A DNA stretch of 64,000 nucleotides from Scilla litardierei (taxonomy: Eukaryota > Streptophyta > Magnoliopsida > Asparagales > Asparagaceae). The notes under the pieces are model-generated. The model saw nothing but the letters and a program-made list of their open reading frames with translations. It made no database searches and had not been told where the DNA came from. Location of the stretch: positions 5,595,878-5,659,877 of the forward strand of contig CM061139.1 of assembly GCA_030789695.1 (NCBI GenBank). Reading direction: 5' to 3'. Every line of letters begins with the position of its first letter. Position 1 is the first letter of the stretch. The position numbers were made by a program, and so were the translations under genes. Below, one piece after another: positions 21,529 through 32,495 of this stretch.

Positions 21529-21812
21529 ATCTCTTGCAAACCCTAGCCTAGGGAAGCTAGCATTAGGATCAACATCATCGTTCAATCGCGCACCGAACCC
21601 ACTCTCGTGCAAACTCGGGCCGCGACCTAGGTTGGGATAGTTCCTACCCGTCCAATCTCTTGCAAACGGGTATCGGCACGGAATTGCAACCAGGAACCCT
21701 AGTATCGGTCCAATCTCTTGCAAACCGATACTTCGGAAATTCGATTCCAACCCAATTCGGATTTCTAGGGTTTCCTATCGAATTGGGATCCAATCTCTTG
21801 CAAATCCCAATC
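21529..21812. repeat. CAATCTCTTGCAAA leader repeats
   Basis: TCCAATCTCTTGCAAA occurs at about 21529, 21650, 21709 and 21790, separated by diverged spacers. The copies lie inside the Athila-like LTR leader. No function is evident. Confidence 0.6.
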
Positions 21813-22280
21813 GATATGAATACCTAGCCATCCGTAGTAAATTGATCCCAATCTAATCCCTAATAACAATTCTAGCAAAATTTCTACCAATTCATCACAA
21901 ATATGAAATTGGGCTTGTAGGGTTCATCCCCACGCCCCAAGACGTGGAGACTACTCACAATTCATAGCGCAAACACAAAAATAATCAATGAAATTAACAA
22001 GAGAATTCATCACAATATTGAGATAAGCAATAAAAATAGAATTTTTAGAGAAGAGAGAGGCAAACCAATGGAGTTCTTCAAATAATCCAACAAAAATCAA
22101 CTTTTGTCTCCTCTCCAATCAAAAGAATAAAGCTAAAAAGTTAATCTAAAAAGCTGCAAAAATCTAAGAGAAAAGCTCTCCAAACTAGGGTAAAAACAGG
22201 GGTTAAATACCCCCCAAAATCGTCCAAAAACTGTGACCAAAATACCCCTGTGCAGCCTGAAATCCGCAATTTTCGCTACA

Positions 22281-22672
22281 GGCAGCGCGTCGCACTCGGC
22301 CGAGTGACAAAAGTCGCTCAGCCGAGTGAGAAACCCTGTAAATTTCCAGTAAGTCGGGGCCTTCAGGGTTCTTCACTTCGGGAGCCGCTCGGCCGAGTGC
22401 GTTGTCGTCGCTCGGCCACTGGCTTCTTGGTACTCGGGCGGTCGGCAATTGCCACTCGGCCGAGTGGGTCTTCTGAAGCTCAGGCAGACGAAAAACAGTA
22501 AGTTGGCGATTTTTGACATGCGTCGTCTGGGTGCCACTCGGTCGGACGGGATCACGTCACTCGGCCGATGTGGCTTCCGTCGCTCGGCCGAGTGCACGTA
22601 TGGAGCGTATCCGATCTGGTCGGCCGAGCGGTGTCTCGCTGGTCGGCCGAGTGACTCCTTCACTCGGCCGAG
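22281..22672 (-). promoter_or_regulatory. ACTCGGCCGAGT palindrome cluster (LTR U3)
   Basis: Ten or more CTCGGCCGAG-type palindromes, some decayed (CTCAGCCGAG, GTCGGCCGAG, CTCGGCCGAT), lie upstream of the TATA-like box of the Athila-like LTR. Confidence 0.8.
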
Positions 22673-22974
22673 TGGGACACCAAAAATGCCCAAACAGCTT
22701 GTTTTGGCCTCCTCGTCGCTCCTGCGACGTCCTTTCTTCTTCCGCTCCTCTCCAACAGCAAAATACCCCTTGGGGAGGTCGTCGGTGACCCTCTGTAGTA
22801 AGCGCATCTTGAGATCACTCCAAATCGCTCCAAATCACCTGAAATGCAACAACAACAACAAATCGTGAAAAGCATCGCAATATCGTCGATATATCGTGAA
22901 AAACATGATTTGGGCGATCTAAATGGCATGCAAACATGCGGGAAAAAAGTGTAAAATAAGGAGTGATCACCTAC

Positions 22975-24711
22975 TGTCACTTTATAAAACCTAGGCTAAC
23001 TCTTTCACAGGCCGAGCATTTCAAACCTCACATATACTAATATTTTATAAACCCCAAAGGCTCTCACACACAGACTCAACCTACACTATTTCTTTTTATA
23101 TAAAACCCTAGCTATTATAACCCTAGAGGCCTAAAACCACAGCCGCCCCCTTCCTCATTTCTTCTCCACGCGAAGAGCAGCGGGCTCTTCCTCCTCTTTG
23201 CACGCGAACCCAGCAGTCTTGCCCTCTCCTCCGAGAGGCCTCGCAACCGCCGCATACGGCAACCTCCTCCGGTGCCCATCTTTTTCCCCCGCCACCTACC
23301 CCTCTCAACGCCAGCCACTCATCCTCTCCGGCGCACCTCCCCATCTCATCCCCTCCATGCAGCGGCTTCATCCCCTCACGGCATCATACCTTCGCACCCC
23401 CCCGACACTACCAACGCCGGTGAGCCCTACATGACCTCGTCCACCGCCACCGACTGCCGGCGTCCCCCACATACTGCCTCCCTCTTTCCGCTGCCCATCA
23501 AGCCGTAACAGCCCGATCACCACGCCGGTGACCTGATCAACCTCCGAATGTCCTCCGTCCATAAAGTCGTCGTCGCCCAGCCCTTCTCAGGATGTCTCCG
23601 GCCAAACGCACGCCTAGACCCCTCCCCAGCCCCGCACGGTTTGCCATGATGCTGATCTCTCGCTGTCCGCTCATAGCTGCCGCGACCCCTTTCAGATCCG
23701 CGGTGGCCGCCCCCCCTGCTGGAGCCGCTGCCGCACCGTTCATGTAAGTGGCTTATACGTGGTTTTATATTGGATAGTGGTAGCCGCATGTTAGTTGAGG
23801 TGTTATATGTATATAGGTATAGATATTTATATGACAGTATCAACTTAGCATGTTAGTTACTCTTAATCAATATTTCATGTATTAGTAGTTGGACGTGTGC
23901 TTACTGTTAGCCAGTAGCTAGGGTTTTATAATTTGTCCATAGTGTCAACCTATAACATCAGTACCTATATATTTAGTTAGTTCTTATCATGATGCCAGAT
24001 AGCTTCGTTATCAATTCTTAGATGGGCAGTAGCAGCTCTTGTGGTAGGTTAATACTTGTACGGTGATGTTTAATAATGAATGTTATGGTATGAATACCCC
24101 TAGGATAGAGAACCTAATAAAACGGATCGATTAGACGTCGTAGTAACTGTTTATAACATTGTTATGATCAAAAACAGATTAATCTGAAATTTTGTTTTAT
24201 CAAACCAGCAAACCGTCACCAACGTAGCATAGTGCACGTCAAGACGATTCCGACGACACCAAGAACGACGAAATCAGGCAAGTGTGCAATTAAATATGAA
24301 TTTTGAAGTTATTGCTATTTACGTCATTTCTACTTTAATATGTATATCTTGAAAACTGCACGTAAAATGACACATGAAACTGTTTCCATAATGTCCTAGA
24401 CTAAAAATGTGACATTTTGATATATAACTTGATATGTTTCCAATTTTAGACGTTAGCAGAGAAATTGTTTCATATAACCAGTAAACCGTCTCGACACCCC
24501 TTAAATTTTTGTAAATGTTGTGCAATAATGAAACATTGACGACTTGATGTGACTTTTATCTTTTGAATGTATTTTTATTGTTCTGAAAAGCACGCAAGAA
24601 CCTGCCTTATTGTTAACACCACGCTTATTGGACTCGAGCGTCACCGCTCAAGTCCAAGCGGACCGCGTAACGTTCTCGTTTCCGGTGTCTTTTGGGAAGC
24701 GGGGCGTTGCA
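22975..24711 (+). repeat. Tekay-like LTR (probably solo), plus strand
   Basis: The end GGGAAGCGGGGCGTTGCA and the preceding AAGCGGACC resemble the end of the Tekay D LTR on its sense strand (AGCGGACC...GGGAAGCGGGGCGTGACA). A TATATAAAACCCTAG promoter-like segment (about 23096) and a CCTAAAACCACAG leader also parallel D. The proposed start TGTCACTTTATAAAACC (22975) lies 5 bp after the Athila LTR end. I do not see a matching duplication (CCTAC before, TTATT after), so the left edge is uncertain. Pro/Ser-rich short frames at 23198-23508 show no family features. Confidence 0.45.
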
Positions 24712-25260
24712 TTATTGCTCCCCCTAAATATATGGCTTTTATGAAATATGGAAAGTGATAATGTTTATAGCCATATATGTTTTTATAAGAACATGTGTAA
24801 TGAATGTACATGGAAAAGAATATAAATGATGTTATTGGCATGTGTAATGAATATACACGAAAAGAATATGAATGTGAGATGTAGTATCATCCATATGAAT
24901 TTGTCTCTCCCCCATGTGTAGTAGGCCTAAAATAGTCATATTAATTATTCCCCTTGGAAATTATAAAAATGAGGTAAAACCGACCAATTTAGGATATTAG
25001 TCGACTAATAGCGTGCGTTGGTCGACAAACTGCAGCAAAATGTAAAAAGCAAAAAAGGGGGAAAAATGTTAAGCAAACAGAAATGCATTATTAGATGATA
25101 AAATTAGTACGTAGGAGGACGCTTACAAACTGAAGGGAAAATTACTATAACAAGCTAAAAAACAAGACCAACAGAAAGCAAACATGCAGCTAACAAAAAC
25201 AAACAAACATTAGTCAGCCAGCTGATCTGCCTGGTCGACCAGAAATAGAAAGTCCTGATC
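24712..25260 (-). other. 3' region of element F with polypurine-like tracts
   Basis: Non-coding, AT-rich. On the minus strand it carries ATGGGGGAGAGAC (about 24904-24916) and TTTAGGGGGAGC (about 24718-24729), Sirevirus-like tracts downstream of the F env-like frame. A few GTCGAC palindromes (ATTAGTCGACTAAT at about 25000, CTGGTCGACCAG at about 25230) may be the motif of this family. A short GTGTAATGAATRTACA duplication lies at about 24795-24860. F's own 3' LTR is not identified. Confidence 0.45.
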
Positions 25261-25406
25261 CTAATATGGTGGAGGAGGCCTAGGAGCATAGTGCGATGTG
25301 GAAGGAGAGTAAGGAGCCCATTGTTCTAAAAGAATTAGAATTTGTGCTTGACTCCCTTGCACATTGTCAAAGCTGGAGTTCATGTCGTTAGTAAGCCGAT
25401 CAAGAC
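25261..25406 (-). pseudogene. F env-like ORF, C-terminal end
   Basis: The minus-strand frame ends at TAG 25261-25263. The segment encodes DRLTNDMNSSFDNVQ and a Pro/Tyr-rich end (RPPPPY). It joins in frame with the piece at 27225-27458 when the solo LTR and one AAGAC copy are disregarded, so the LTR split an open frame. The hydrophobic/charged spacing suggests a coiled coil, as in the env-like C terminus of element C. No enzymatic feature is seen. Confidence 0.6.
25402..25406. other. Target-site duplication AAGAC of solo LTR A
   Basis: AAGAC precedes the LTR here and follows it at 27225-27229. Confidence 0.9.
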
Positions 25407-27224
25407 TATTGAGTATTGGTGTTTCATACCAATGTTATTTTGATGATGATCACAACATTATGTTGTTGCTAATGACTCTCTTGTTTTAGTCTCTTATTTA
25501 CATTTCAAGAATATCATTTTTGGAGACTAAACACTTGGTGCAAGGATGTACATCAAGTGGAGAAGGGCCAAAGTTTGGACTCAAGGGGTGCCAAAGCTTG
25601 TTGATGATGGGGAGCATCATGGCATCAATATTAAAGCCAAAGACTCTAAGGAAAGCATTGTAATCCATGTAATTTCATTTATTGTTTTTCTCTTTTTGAA
25701 TCTAGTTTTAATGTAATGCCTTGATAGATGGTCTACTCATTCATGCATATGCATTTAACCATCTTAGTGAGCCTTAGGATTATCATAGAATCTAACCCAA
25801 TAGGATCATCTTTACCAAAGACTCATTTGGAGTCTCTGGCTCTCCAATAGTCGCCTGATGAAGGTTTTAGAGTCGACTGGGTGATTTCCAGTCGACTGTC
25901 GAGCCTTTTACAATCAACTGTGGTGCACTGCTCATGTCATCCTTTGATTGACTCATACTTGAGCTTTTGGAACAGTCGACTGATGGTCAATTTACAGTTG
26001 CCTGTCTTCCAACAGTCGCCTGTGGTTTGTTCATCAGTCGACTGTATGCAACTCGCATTGTTTAGGCTTCATCCCAATTTGCTAGTCAGTCGACTGGTTC
26101 AGTATTTACAGTCGCCTGTCCATCTGACAGTCGCCTGTATACTGGCCATCAGTCGCCTGTCTGCAAACAGTGCAAAAGAGTGCATCTATCTATTTTATTC
26201 AATCCCCTGCAGCAGTCGCATGCTGAAGGAATAACAGGCGCCTGTCCTGTTTACAGTCGACTGTATTGACTTCATCAGTCGACTGTCGAGGCTCAGATTA
26301 TAGCAGTTGGTAATTATTTAGCCGTTGGATAGTCGACTGTCATTTGTTCATCAGTCGACTGTCGGTGACGTTTTTACCCAAAATCTAGCCATTGCAGCCT
26401 TTTGTTTTTAGCTGTTTTCTTGGCTTTTGAGAGTTCTTATAGGGTTCCAATATATATGAGAGGGCTGAGTTCATTGGAACTTCTTGATGCTACTGAAAAT
26501 CTTTAGAGATTAACTAAGCCACTCTCAAACTCTCCCATTTCCCTCTTAGAGCTCTAAATCTCCTTCATACATTGAAGTCAAGCTCAAGGGAAATCATCCA
26601 AGTGCTTTCAAGCAAATCTCAACACTTGGAGATACTCTTACATGCCTTGTATTCATTTATGAATAATTACATCTCAAGGCGTAGGTAAGAGTATTTGTTT
26701 TACTTTGTGTTTCTTTGGAACATTAATTCTCTTTGTGTGAATTAGTCACTCTCTTTGTGGAAGTAATTCTCTTAGTGGGAATTAGATATTCTCTTAGGGG
26801 GAATAACTCTCTTTGTAGGAGTAACTCTCTTTGTGGAAGTTTGGTGTTCTTGTGAAGGGCTAACCCTAATTCTCTGAGTGGGAGTTAGTAATTCTCTATG
26901 TGGGAGTTTGACCCTTGTGTAGGGTTGGTTGGGTCCTTGTGTAGGACAAAATCCTCTTGGTGAGGTATCTCCTTGTGAGATTGTATTCACTTGTCTTTGT
27001 GGGAAATATAGTGAATATTGGTGTGGCTGGATGTACCCAAGTTTTTGGAAACCAGGGTAAAATCTAGTGTTTGCGTTTGATTTGACTGTGTTGATTAATT
27101 CCTCTTGCATTTATTATTCCGTATTTGCAAGTTTAATTTTAATTTCACACTTTATTGCCATTACACTATTCACCCCCCTCTAGTGTGTTGTTGTTAGTAT
27201 TGCAATGGTAAGGTGATACTTACA
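25407..27224 (+). repeat. Solo LTR A (same family as element B)
   Basis: 1818 bp, starting TATTGAGTATTGGTG (one base changed from TGTTGAG) and ending TACTTACA, flanked by AAGAC duplications with no internal sequence: a product of LTR-LTR recombination. It matches the B LTRs over its length. It carries the CAGTCGACTG/CAGTCGCCTG cluster (25848-26372), a TATA box at about 26450 (TATATATGAG), and a leader with repeated TCTCTTTGTGGGA units (26720-26960). No gene is seen. Confidence 0.95.
25848..26372 (+). promoter_or_regulatory. CAGTCGACTG palindrome cluster (LTR A)
   Basis: More than twenty copies of CAGTCGACTG or the variant CAGTCGCCTG occur over 525 bp, ending about 75 bp before the TATA box. 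Many variants break the palindrome at one base (GAC to GCC). Confidence 0.85.
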
Positions 27225-27458
27225 AAGACGAGTCTCAAAATCACTAAGATGCTCTTGAACATCGATAAATCCAAAGTTAACATCATCACGGAGGTGATCA
27301 ATTTGATCTTGTAGCGTTGGATGGGAAGGAGGAGGACGAGCATAAGGGTTGACCATGACTTTGCGACAACGGGAAGGACGTTCGACTTGAGGTTGTTGTT
27401 CTTGTTCTTGTTCTTCTTCTTCTTCTTCAACTTGAGTAGGAGGAGTGGGTAGTTCCAT
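27225..27458 (-). pseudogene. F env-like ORF, central acidic part
   Basis: It starts at or before Met 27458 (MELPTPPTQVEEEEEEQEQ). A Glu/Gln-rich acidic stretch, a basic PSRCRKVMVNPYARPPP segment and a predicted coiled coil (LQDQIDHLRDDVNFGFIDV) follow, until the solo LTR A. Upstream, two adjacent TAA codons and then the insertion of E separate it from the piece at 48018-48103. It resembles the acidic plus coiled-coil tail of the element C third ORF, hence the env-like assignment. Confidence 0.6.
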
Positions 27459-27514
27459 GCGATTGACCACCGAATGGTCGAATTATTAAGGATTAAAAAG
27501 TGAAATCTCACCAC
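27459..27514 (-). other. F sequence with two TAA stops before E
   Basis: A short piece of F between its acidic segment and E. It contains two consecutive in-frame TAA codons, so the F frame was broken independently of the insertions. The last five bases, ACCAC, are the left duplication of E. Confidence 0.55.
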
Positions 27515-29176
27515 TGACGTGTGTTTATATTTTATATATTCACGCACGTCTTCTTTGTGTTTTTCCATTGTTTTCTGCCGTCCCGTGCCTATTTCCTTGG
27601 GATTTTTAGTTTTCTTTCACTTCTTTGTGGTTTTGTGTATTTGCAGGAGATTGCCAGTGTAGGGGACATATAACGAATATATCATGAGTCCCCGGAGCAA
27701 CGAGAGGAGTCACGCGTGATCCAGGGGGTCAAACGATGAAGATTGCTACTTTTCAGCCCTCAACCGATCGGTTGGACATAGCCAACCGATCGGGTTATGC
27801 ATGCGTGTCCGACCCAAACGAAAGCTGAAGCGAAGTGCAACCAAACCGACCGGAGTCGCCGCCTGGTTGAACACAGTAGAGTTCTCGACCATTTGGAGCT
27901 GAATTCCAACCGATCGGGTGATATCTCACCCAATCGGTTCATCTGTAGTTGATTTTCCAAGCGACGACCCGGAGAACTCAGCCAACGGTTCGCTGATCGT
28001 GCCAAATCGATAGACTTCTCTGTAATTTTTGTCGACGATTCTAACCGATCGGTTGAATAGTCAACAGATCGGTTGACCTGATGCTGAATCTCTTCAAATC
28101 GATGACCCGCTCGCTCCACCCGTTCTCCTCAGCGCCCGGTTGAAGATCTCGAAGCCGACGGCCGAAGCATCAAGCAGCTCACCCGATCGGTTGATGCTTC
28201 AACCGATCGGGTGACGTCGATTTGTATATATAGGTGCCCTAGGTTTCTGAAAACTGGAGCTGTTGTTTTTCTGTCTTTTTTCTTGTACGGTGACGGTAGG
28301 AATTTTATCGCTTTCTGTAAGTCTTCTGATTGCTTTCAAGCTTTGATATTATCTTTATAGCATTGCTACTACTTCATTTCAATCGCCTGATCATGATTTC
28401 TACGGTTGATTTTCATTTAGATTGTTTTAGCTATGATTTGTGAGTAGTTCCCTAATCTGGGATTTTGGTGGAAACCCTTTCATGGGTTCTCCCTAATGCG
28501 TCCATAGGACTAGGATTTTGATAGGGATTAGGAATTTAGATGGTTACGCGGGGTGTTTCATTGTCATCGGCGGGAAAAAGACCGCCTTTGACCGTCGGGC
28601 CAAGGGGAAATAAACTTGGCGGTTGACTCCCTAGCCGCAGCTCATGCCCTTAACGTAGACATTGAATCCTAGCGCGTGGGAACAGCAGGATGAGATGTTG
28701 GGAGTTATCGTTGCGACCTTAGTTCTCCCAGAGTCGGTCGGTGTTAATAGACATGGGAATGCCCACCGACCGAACCCAGGTAGTCCTGCGTATCATCCTG
28801 GGCATCGATCGGAATATCAGGACCATGGGACGCTGGTACCACTCTTAGAGGCAATGTCTCACCACTAAACCCTAAATCCGATCGTATTCCTATTCGTAGG
28901 TCGTAATAGCAAGAACACATGAAAGGATGGAAACCGAAGTCCTAGGTTTCCTTTTATATTGTTTATCCCTCGCATCTATTTTCCGTGACAACCATCGATC
29001 GTTCGGGCTAGCTCACCCGTATGGTGAACCGGTTCTTTTTAGACACATTCACAACCACGCCTCCCTGTGTTCAACCCCCAAGACACACTACAACACCGTG
29101 CCTGCGGTATAAATATTTAAATCGGGTATCCACAATCCTATTACACACTCTTATGCTTCAAAACTAGGGGACGTCA
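27515..29176 (+). repeat. 5' LTR of E
   Basis: 1662 bp with TGACGTGTG...GGGGACGTCA ends (inverted TGACGT). AACCGATCGGTT-type cluster at 27757-28215, TATA box TATATATAG at 28225-28233, then a transcribed leader. It matches the 3' LTR at 46360-48017 with scattered changes. No gene is seen. Confidence 0.93.
27757..28215 (+). promoter_or_regulatory. AACCGATCGGTT palindrome cluster (LTR E 5')
   Basis: About a dozen copies of ACCGATCGGT or the half-matched ACCGATCGGGTGA lie directly upstream of the TATA box; CCGATCGG is a perfect palindrome with two CpGs. Confidence 0.85.
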
Positions 29177-29183
29177 AGCTTTA

Positions 29184-29199
29184 TGGTGCCGTTGCCGGG
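29184..29199 (+). other. Primer-binding site (Asp-tRNA type)
   Basis: TGGTGCCGTTGCCGGG begins 7 bp after the LTR and differs from the usual TGGCGCCGTTGCCGGGG by a base near the start. Confidence 0.85.
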
Positions 29200-29593
29200 A
29201 GGCAACGTGCTTGCTAATTTTAGGACCATCGAACCCTTGTGTCTAGCTCACATATTCACCTTGCGATAATTTTCGCATTCTACACCTTTTTGATTTTACT
29301 TCGGCATATTGTATATATTAGTTGTATATAATTGGTACCATCACTGCTCCTTGCCTCCCCATTCATACAACCCGTGCTATTGACGTGCTTTCTATCCATG
29401 CAGTTCTCCCTTTCTCATTTTCCTATAGGTTTTTTGCTCCACGACAAGGATGTTGTGTGCTGTTTCGGGCGATATCCGAGATCATTCGCACCACGTCAGC
29501 TGTTTGGCACGGAATTTGACAAAATCTCTGAGCGCTTCGAACATCCTATCCCTTCTGTCAGCTGCTGTATAAAATCAGAGGAGGTTTCATGAT
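29200..29593 (+). other. E leader, no recognisable gene
   Basis: About 400 bp of AT-rich sequence between primer site and the first pol-linked frame. In an Athila element gag would begin here; I find no Gag or protease motif on either strand. Confidence 0.6.
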
Positions 29594-31597
29594 GTGCAGC
29601 AGCATTTAGTCGCGACAACTTTCTTTCCTCCAATTGAAGCGATGTATATTGACGTACCCAGTTCCAAAATAGGTAGGGAAGAATTATGCACACACGAGGA
29701 GTTTTGCCTGGAGGACTATCAGATGGAGTTCATCCAGTACGTCGAATCGGAATCAATCTATCCCTTGCAGACATCTATAGAGCACCCTGGATCTTGGGAC
29801 AGTGAGGAAGCTGAAAGTAGTGGTGGAGAACTATCGACTGTTGAAACCTATTTTCGCATTGAGGCCTTCTACCCGGATCATCATCATTTACCTGAGAAAG
29901 AACCAAAGCCCTCCTCACCTATCCCCTCTTTGCCTTGCGAAGCTTCGTCTTGCGAAACCACGGGTGGAAGTGAAGTTTCGGATGCTGGCTTTTAGGAGAA
30001 CCAGGAAGAAGTCCTTTCACTGGAGGATACTCAGCTTAAGAAATACGCGTCGGGACCCCAAGAGGTTGAGATGAAAGAGTTACCTCCGGGACTGAAGTAT
30101 GAATATTTAGGAGAGAATTCGATGCTGCCAGTCATAGTGAACTCCTCGCTGCCTGAAGACCAGATGACCAAACTACTTGGTGTTTCAAAGAGATTTAAGA
30201 ATGTTTTCGGGTATGCAATCGAAGATTTGAAGGGAGTGAGCTTGGGGCTTTGCTCACATAGGATACTGCTTGAAGACGAGCAAGCCTCCTCAATTGAGTC
30301 ACAACGAAGACTGAGTCCCATCATGATGGAGGTGGCCAAGAAGGAGATTATTAGACTCCTACATGTCCTATCTCCGACAGTCGCTGGGTTAGCCCGGTGC
30401 ACGTTGTACCCAAGAAAGGAGGAATGACGGTAATTCGCAACGAGAAAAACGAGCTCATACCCACTTGGACCGTCACGGGGTACCGGATGTGCATCGACTA
30501 TCGTAAACTGAACAAGGCCACCAGGAAGGATTACTATCCTCTTCCCTTCATTGATCAGATCCTCGAGAGGCTGGCGAAGCACAACTACTTCTGCTTCATG
30601 GATGGATACTCCGACTTTTTGCAAATCCCCATCCATAATGATGACCAGGAGAAGACGAATTTTACTTGTCCTTTTGGGACGTATGCCTACAGGAGAATGT
30701 CGTTTGGGCTTTGCAACGCCCCGGCCACATTTTAAAGATTAATGTCCGCAATCTTCTCCGACTACTCCCAGGATATAATGGAGGTATTCATGGACGATTT
30801 CTCCATCTACGGAACAGAGTTTGACTCGTGTCTCTGCAACATGACAAAAGTCTTGGAAAGGTGCCGGGATAAAGGACTAGTGTGAACTGGGAAAAATGCC
30901 ATTTTATGGTCCAAGAAGGAGTTGTATTGGGGCACGTCATCTCTTCAAGGGGGATCGAGGTAGACAAGGCAAAGGTAGAAGTGATTGAAAAACTTCCGCC
31001 TCCACTTAACCTTCGGGGAGTCCGTGGGGTTTTAGGGCACGCGGGATTCTACCGCCGCTTCATAAAGGACTTCTCCAAGATTTCCAGGCCATTGACTGAC
31101 CTCCTTGTGAAGGATGCGCCTTTCATCTTCGACGACGAGTGTATGGAATCCTTCCGCCTTCTGAATCAAGCTCTCATCTTTGCACCCGTGATTCAGCCGC
31201 CAGACTGGAGTCTACCATTCGAGTTAATGTGCGATGCTAGTGATTATGCAGTTGGGGCCGTATTGGGGCAGAGGAAGGATAAAAATCTACATGTTATTAC
31301 TATACGAGCAAGATCCTTGACGTAGCCCAAAGGAACTATACGACCACAGAGAAAGAATTGCTAGTTGTCATCTACGCCATGGACAAGTTCCGACAGTATC
31401 TAGTTGGTGCCAAGGTAATCGTGCATACGGATCACACGGCTCTCAAATACCTTTTAAGCAAGAAGGAGGCTAAGCCACGGCTCATAAGGTGGATTCTCCT
31501 CCTCCAGGAGTTCGACTTGGAGATCAAGGACAAGAAGGGGGCGGAGAATGTCGTTGCTAATCACTTGTCTAGAATGCCTACTCTCGATCTAGATGCT
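29594..31597 (+). pseudogene. pol: E pol, RT and RNase H, frameshifted
   Basis: The frame opens at 29594 with an acidic linker (a stop at 29993-29995), then the Athila-type pre-RT segment ELPPGLKYEYLGENS (about 30074) and LLGVSKRFKNVFGYAIEDLKG. A small deletion near 30362-30370 shifts the frame. RT continues with SPVHVVPKKGGM, RMCIDYRKLNKATRKDYYPLPF, FMDGYSDF, FGLCNAPATF (TAA at 30733) and the catalytic FMDDF (about 30793). Another shift near 30880 precedes [30 protein letters not shown] and the RNase H start (CDASDYAVGAVLGQ). A further shift near 31325 precedes [24 protein letters not shown] then interrupts at 31598. The number of lesions says it is dead. Confidence 0.88.
31593..31597. other. 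Target-site duplication ATGCT of D
   Basis: ATGCT precedes D here and follows it at 41140-41144. Confidence 0.93.
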
Positions 31598-32339
31598 TGT
31601 CACGCCCCGCTTCCCTAAAATGGAGGTGAGACGCGAGAAGGTCCGCTCAAGCGTGGAGCTGTGAAGCTGCACGCCTGATAAGCATCAATTTAGTATAAGC
31701 AGGTCCCTGTAAACGCAAACGGAACAACAACAATAATAATAATAAAATGAGACGGATATGAAATACCAATCTCAAAGTTCATCCACAATAATCCAACATC
31801 ACAGAAAAAGCCACCAGGCTAACATAGAAAGAGTCTAAGGGCCCAGAACAAGGCCAAACAAGCACAAACGTAACAGAGTATCAAACTAGGTGCCACGCAC
31901 CGACAACCTAAACAATCTAACAAAACCCAGACATAGACACTAAGACTGATCTCCAGTGTCTACCAAGTCCTCATCCAACACGGGCTCAAGCTCGGCGTCC
32001 GCAAACACCTCGCCCTCAGCAAGTAACTCTGGCTCAGGGTCTAACATGTGTCACCCAAAAGAGAAAGGGGCACATGTCAGCAAGTCTGAAAGACTTGAGC
32101 AAGGAAACTGAAAGTAACTAACAACCTAGCACTTATAATATTAAGCAATGACCTGACAGTTTAGTTTGATGCAGCAGTTTAAAAAGAGAGTGTCACGCAC
32201 TCATGATGTAGCAATCACTAAGCACAAATCACGATTCACTTATCACTATTAATCACTTGTGCACTAGAGATTTTTCCTGCTGGCCGGAGTGGCAGATCAG
32301 GCCAACTCGGGGCTCAGGTGGCCGCATATCTCTTACCCC

Positions 32340-32495
32340 ACCCATATGTGTCGAGCGTTGGGGTTTCCAACTAACTGCGCTCGCTTCTGGATCACGAGCC
32401 AGGAAGTGTATTTGGCATAGGGGTGCACCTAGCCGGTATCCGAGCGTTGGGGTTTCCAACTACAGGGCTCGCTTCTGGAACACGAGCCAGGATTA
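32340..32495. repeat. Tandem duplication inside D LTR
   Basis: GAGCGTTGGGGTTTCCAACT followed by CTCGCTTCTGGA and CACGAGCCAGGA occurs twice about 90 bp apart. The other D LTR has the same duplication at about 39526-39665. Confidence 0.85.

Larger units (their letters stand above)
16353..22969 (-). mobile_element. Athila-like Gypsy element lacking RT and integrase
   Basis: On the minus strand: 5' LTR (21154-22969), an Asp-tRNA-type primer site, gag-protease frame with three TAG stops, a GGGAGGCAACCC box (18173-18184) that in Athila relatives follows pol, an internal palindromic/TATA region, and an Athila ORF1-like env-like frame cut at 16353 by S1b. No reverse transcriptase, RNase H or integrase coding is present between protease and the box. 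The 3' part and 3' LTR must lie left of the window. It is non-autonomous by content. Confidence 0.82.
21154..22969 (-). repeat. 5' LTR of the Athila-like element
   Basis: 1816 bp with matching inverted ends: it starts TGATCACTCC (22969) and ends GGAGCGATCA (21154) on the minus strand. The ACTCGGCCGAGT cluster lies at 22281-22672, followed by a TATTTAA TATA-like box near 22206. The remainder includes repeated CCAATCTCTTGCAAA units at about 21530-21810 in the transcribed leader. No gene is seen. Confidence 0.8.

Noticed and set aside
23198..23508. Pro/Ser-rich open frames that could be a host gene exon
   Set aside because: They lie in the leader part of a Tekay-like LTR, overlap in several frames, have no recognisable domain, and their GC-rich base composition explains the openness.
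23740..24300. GTAAGT donor and AG acceptor suggesting a spliced host gene
   Set aside because: No open coding sequence flanks the sites; they lie in an LTR-like segment and may be chance consensus.
25000..25070. AAAAAAGGGGGAAAAATG on the plus strand as a polypurine tract with LTR start
   Set aside because: The surrounding coding and other tracts are minus-strand, and no matching LTR start or partner LTR for this sequence is seen.
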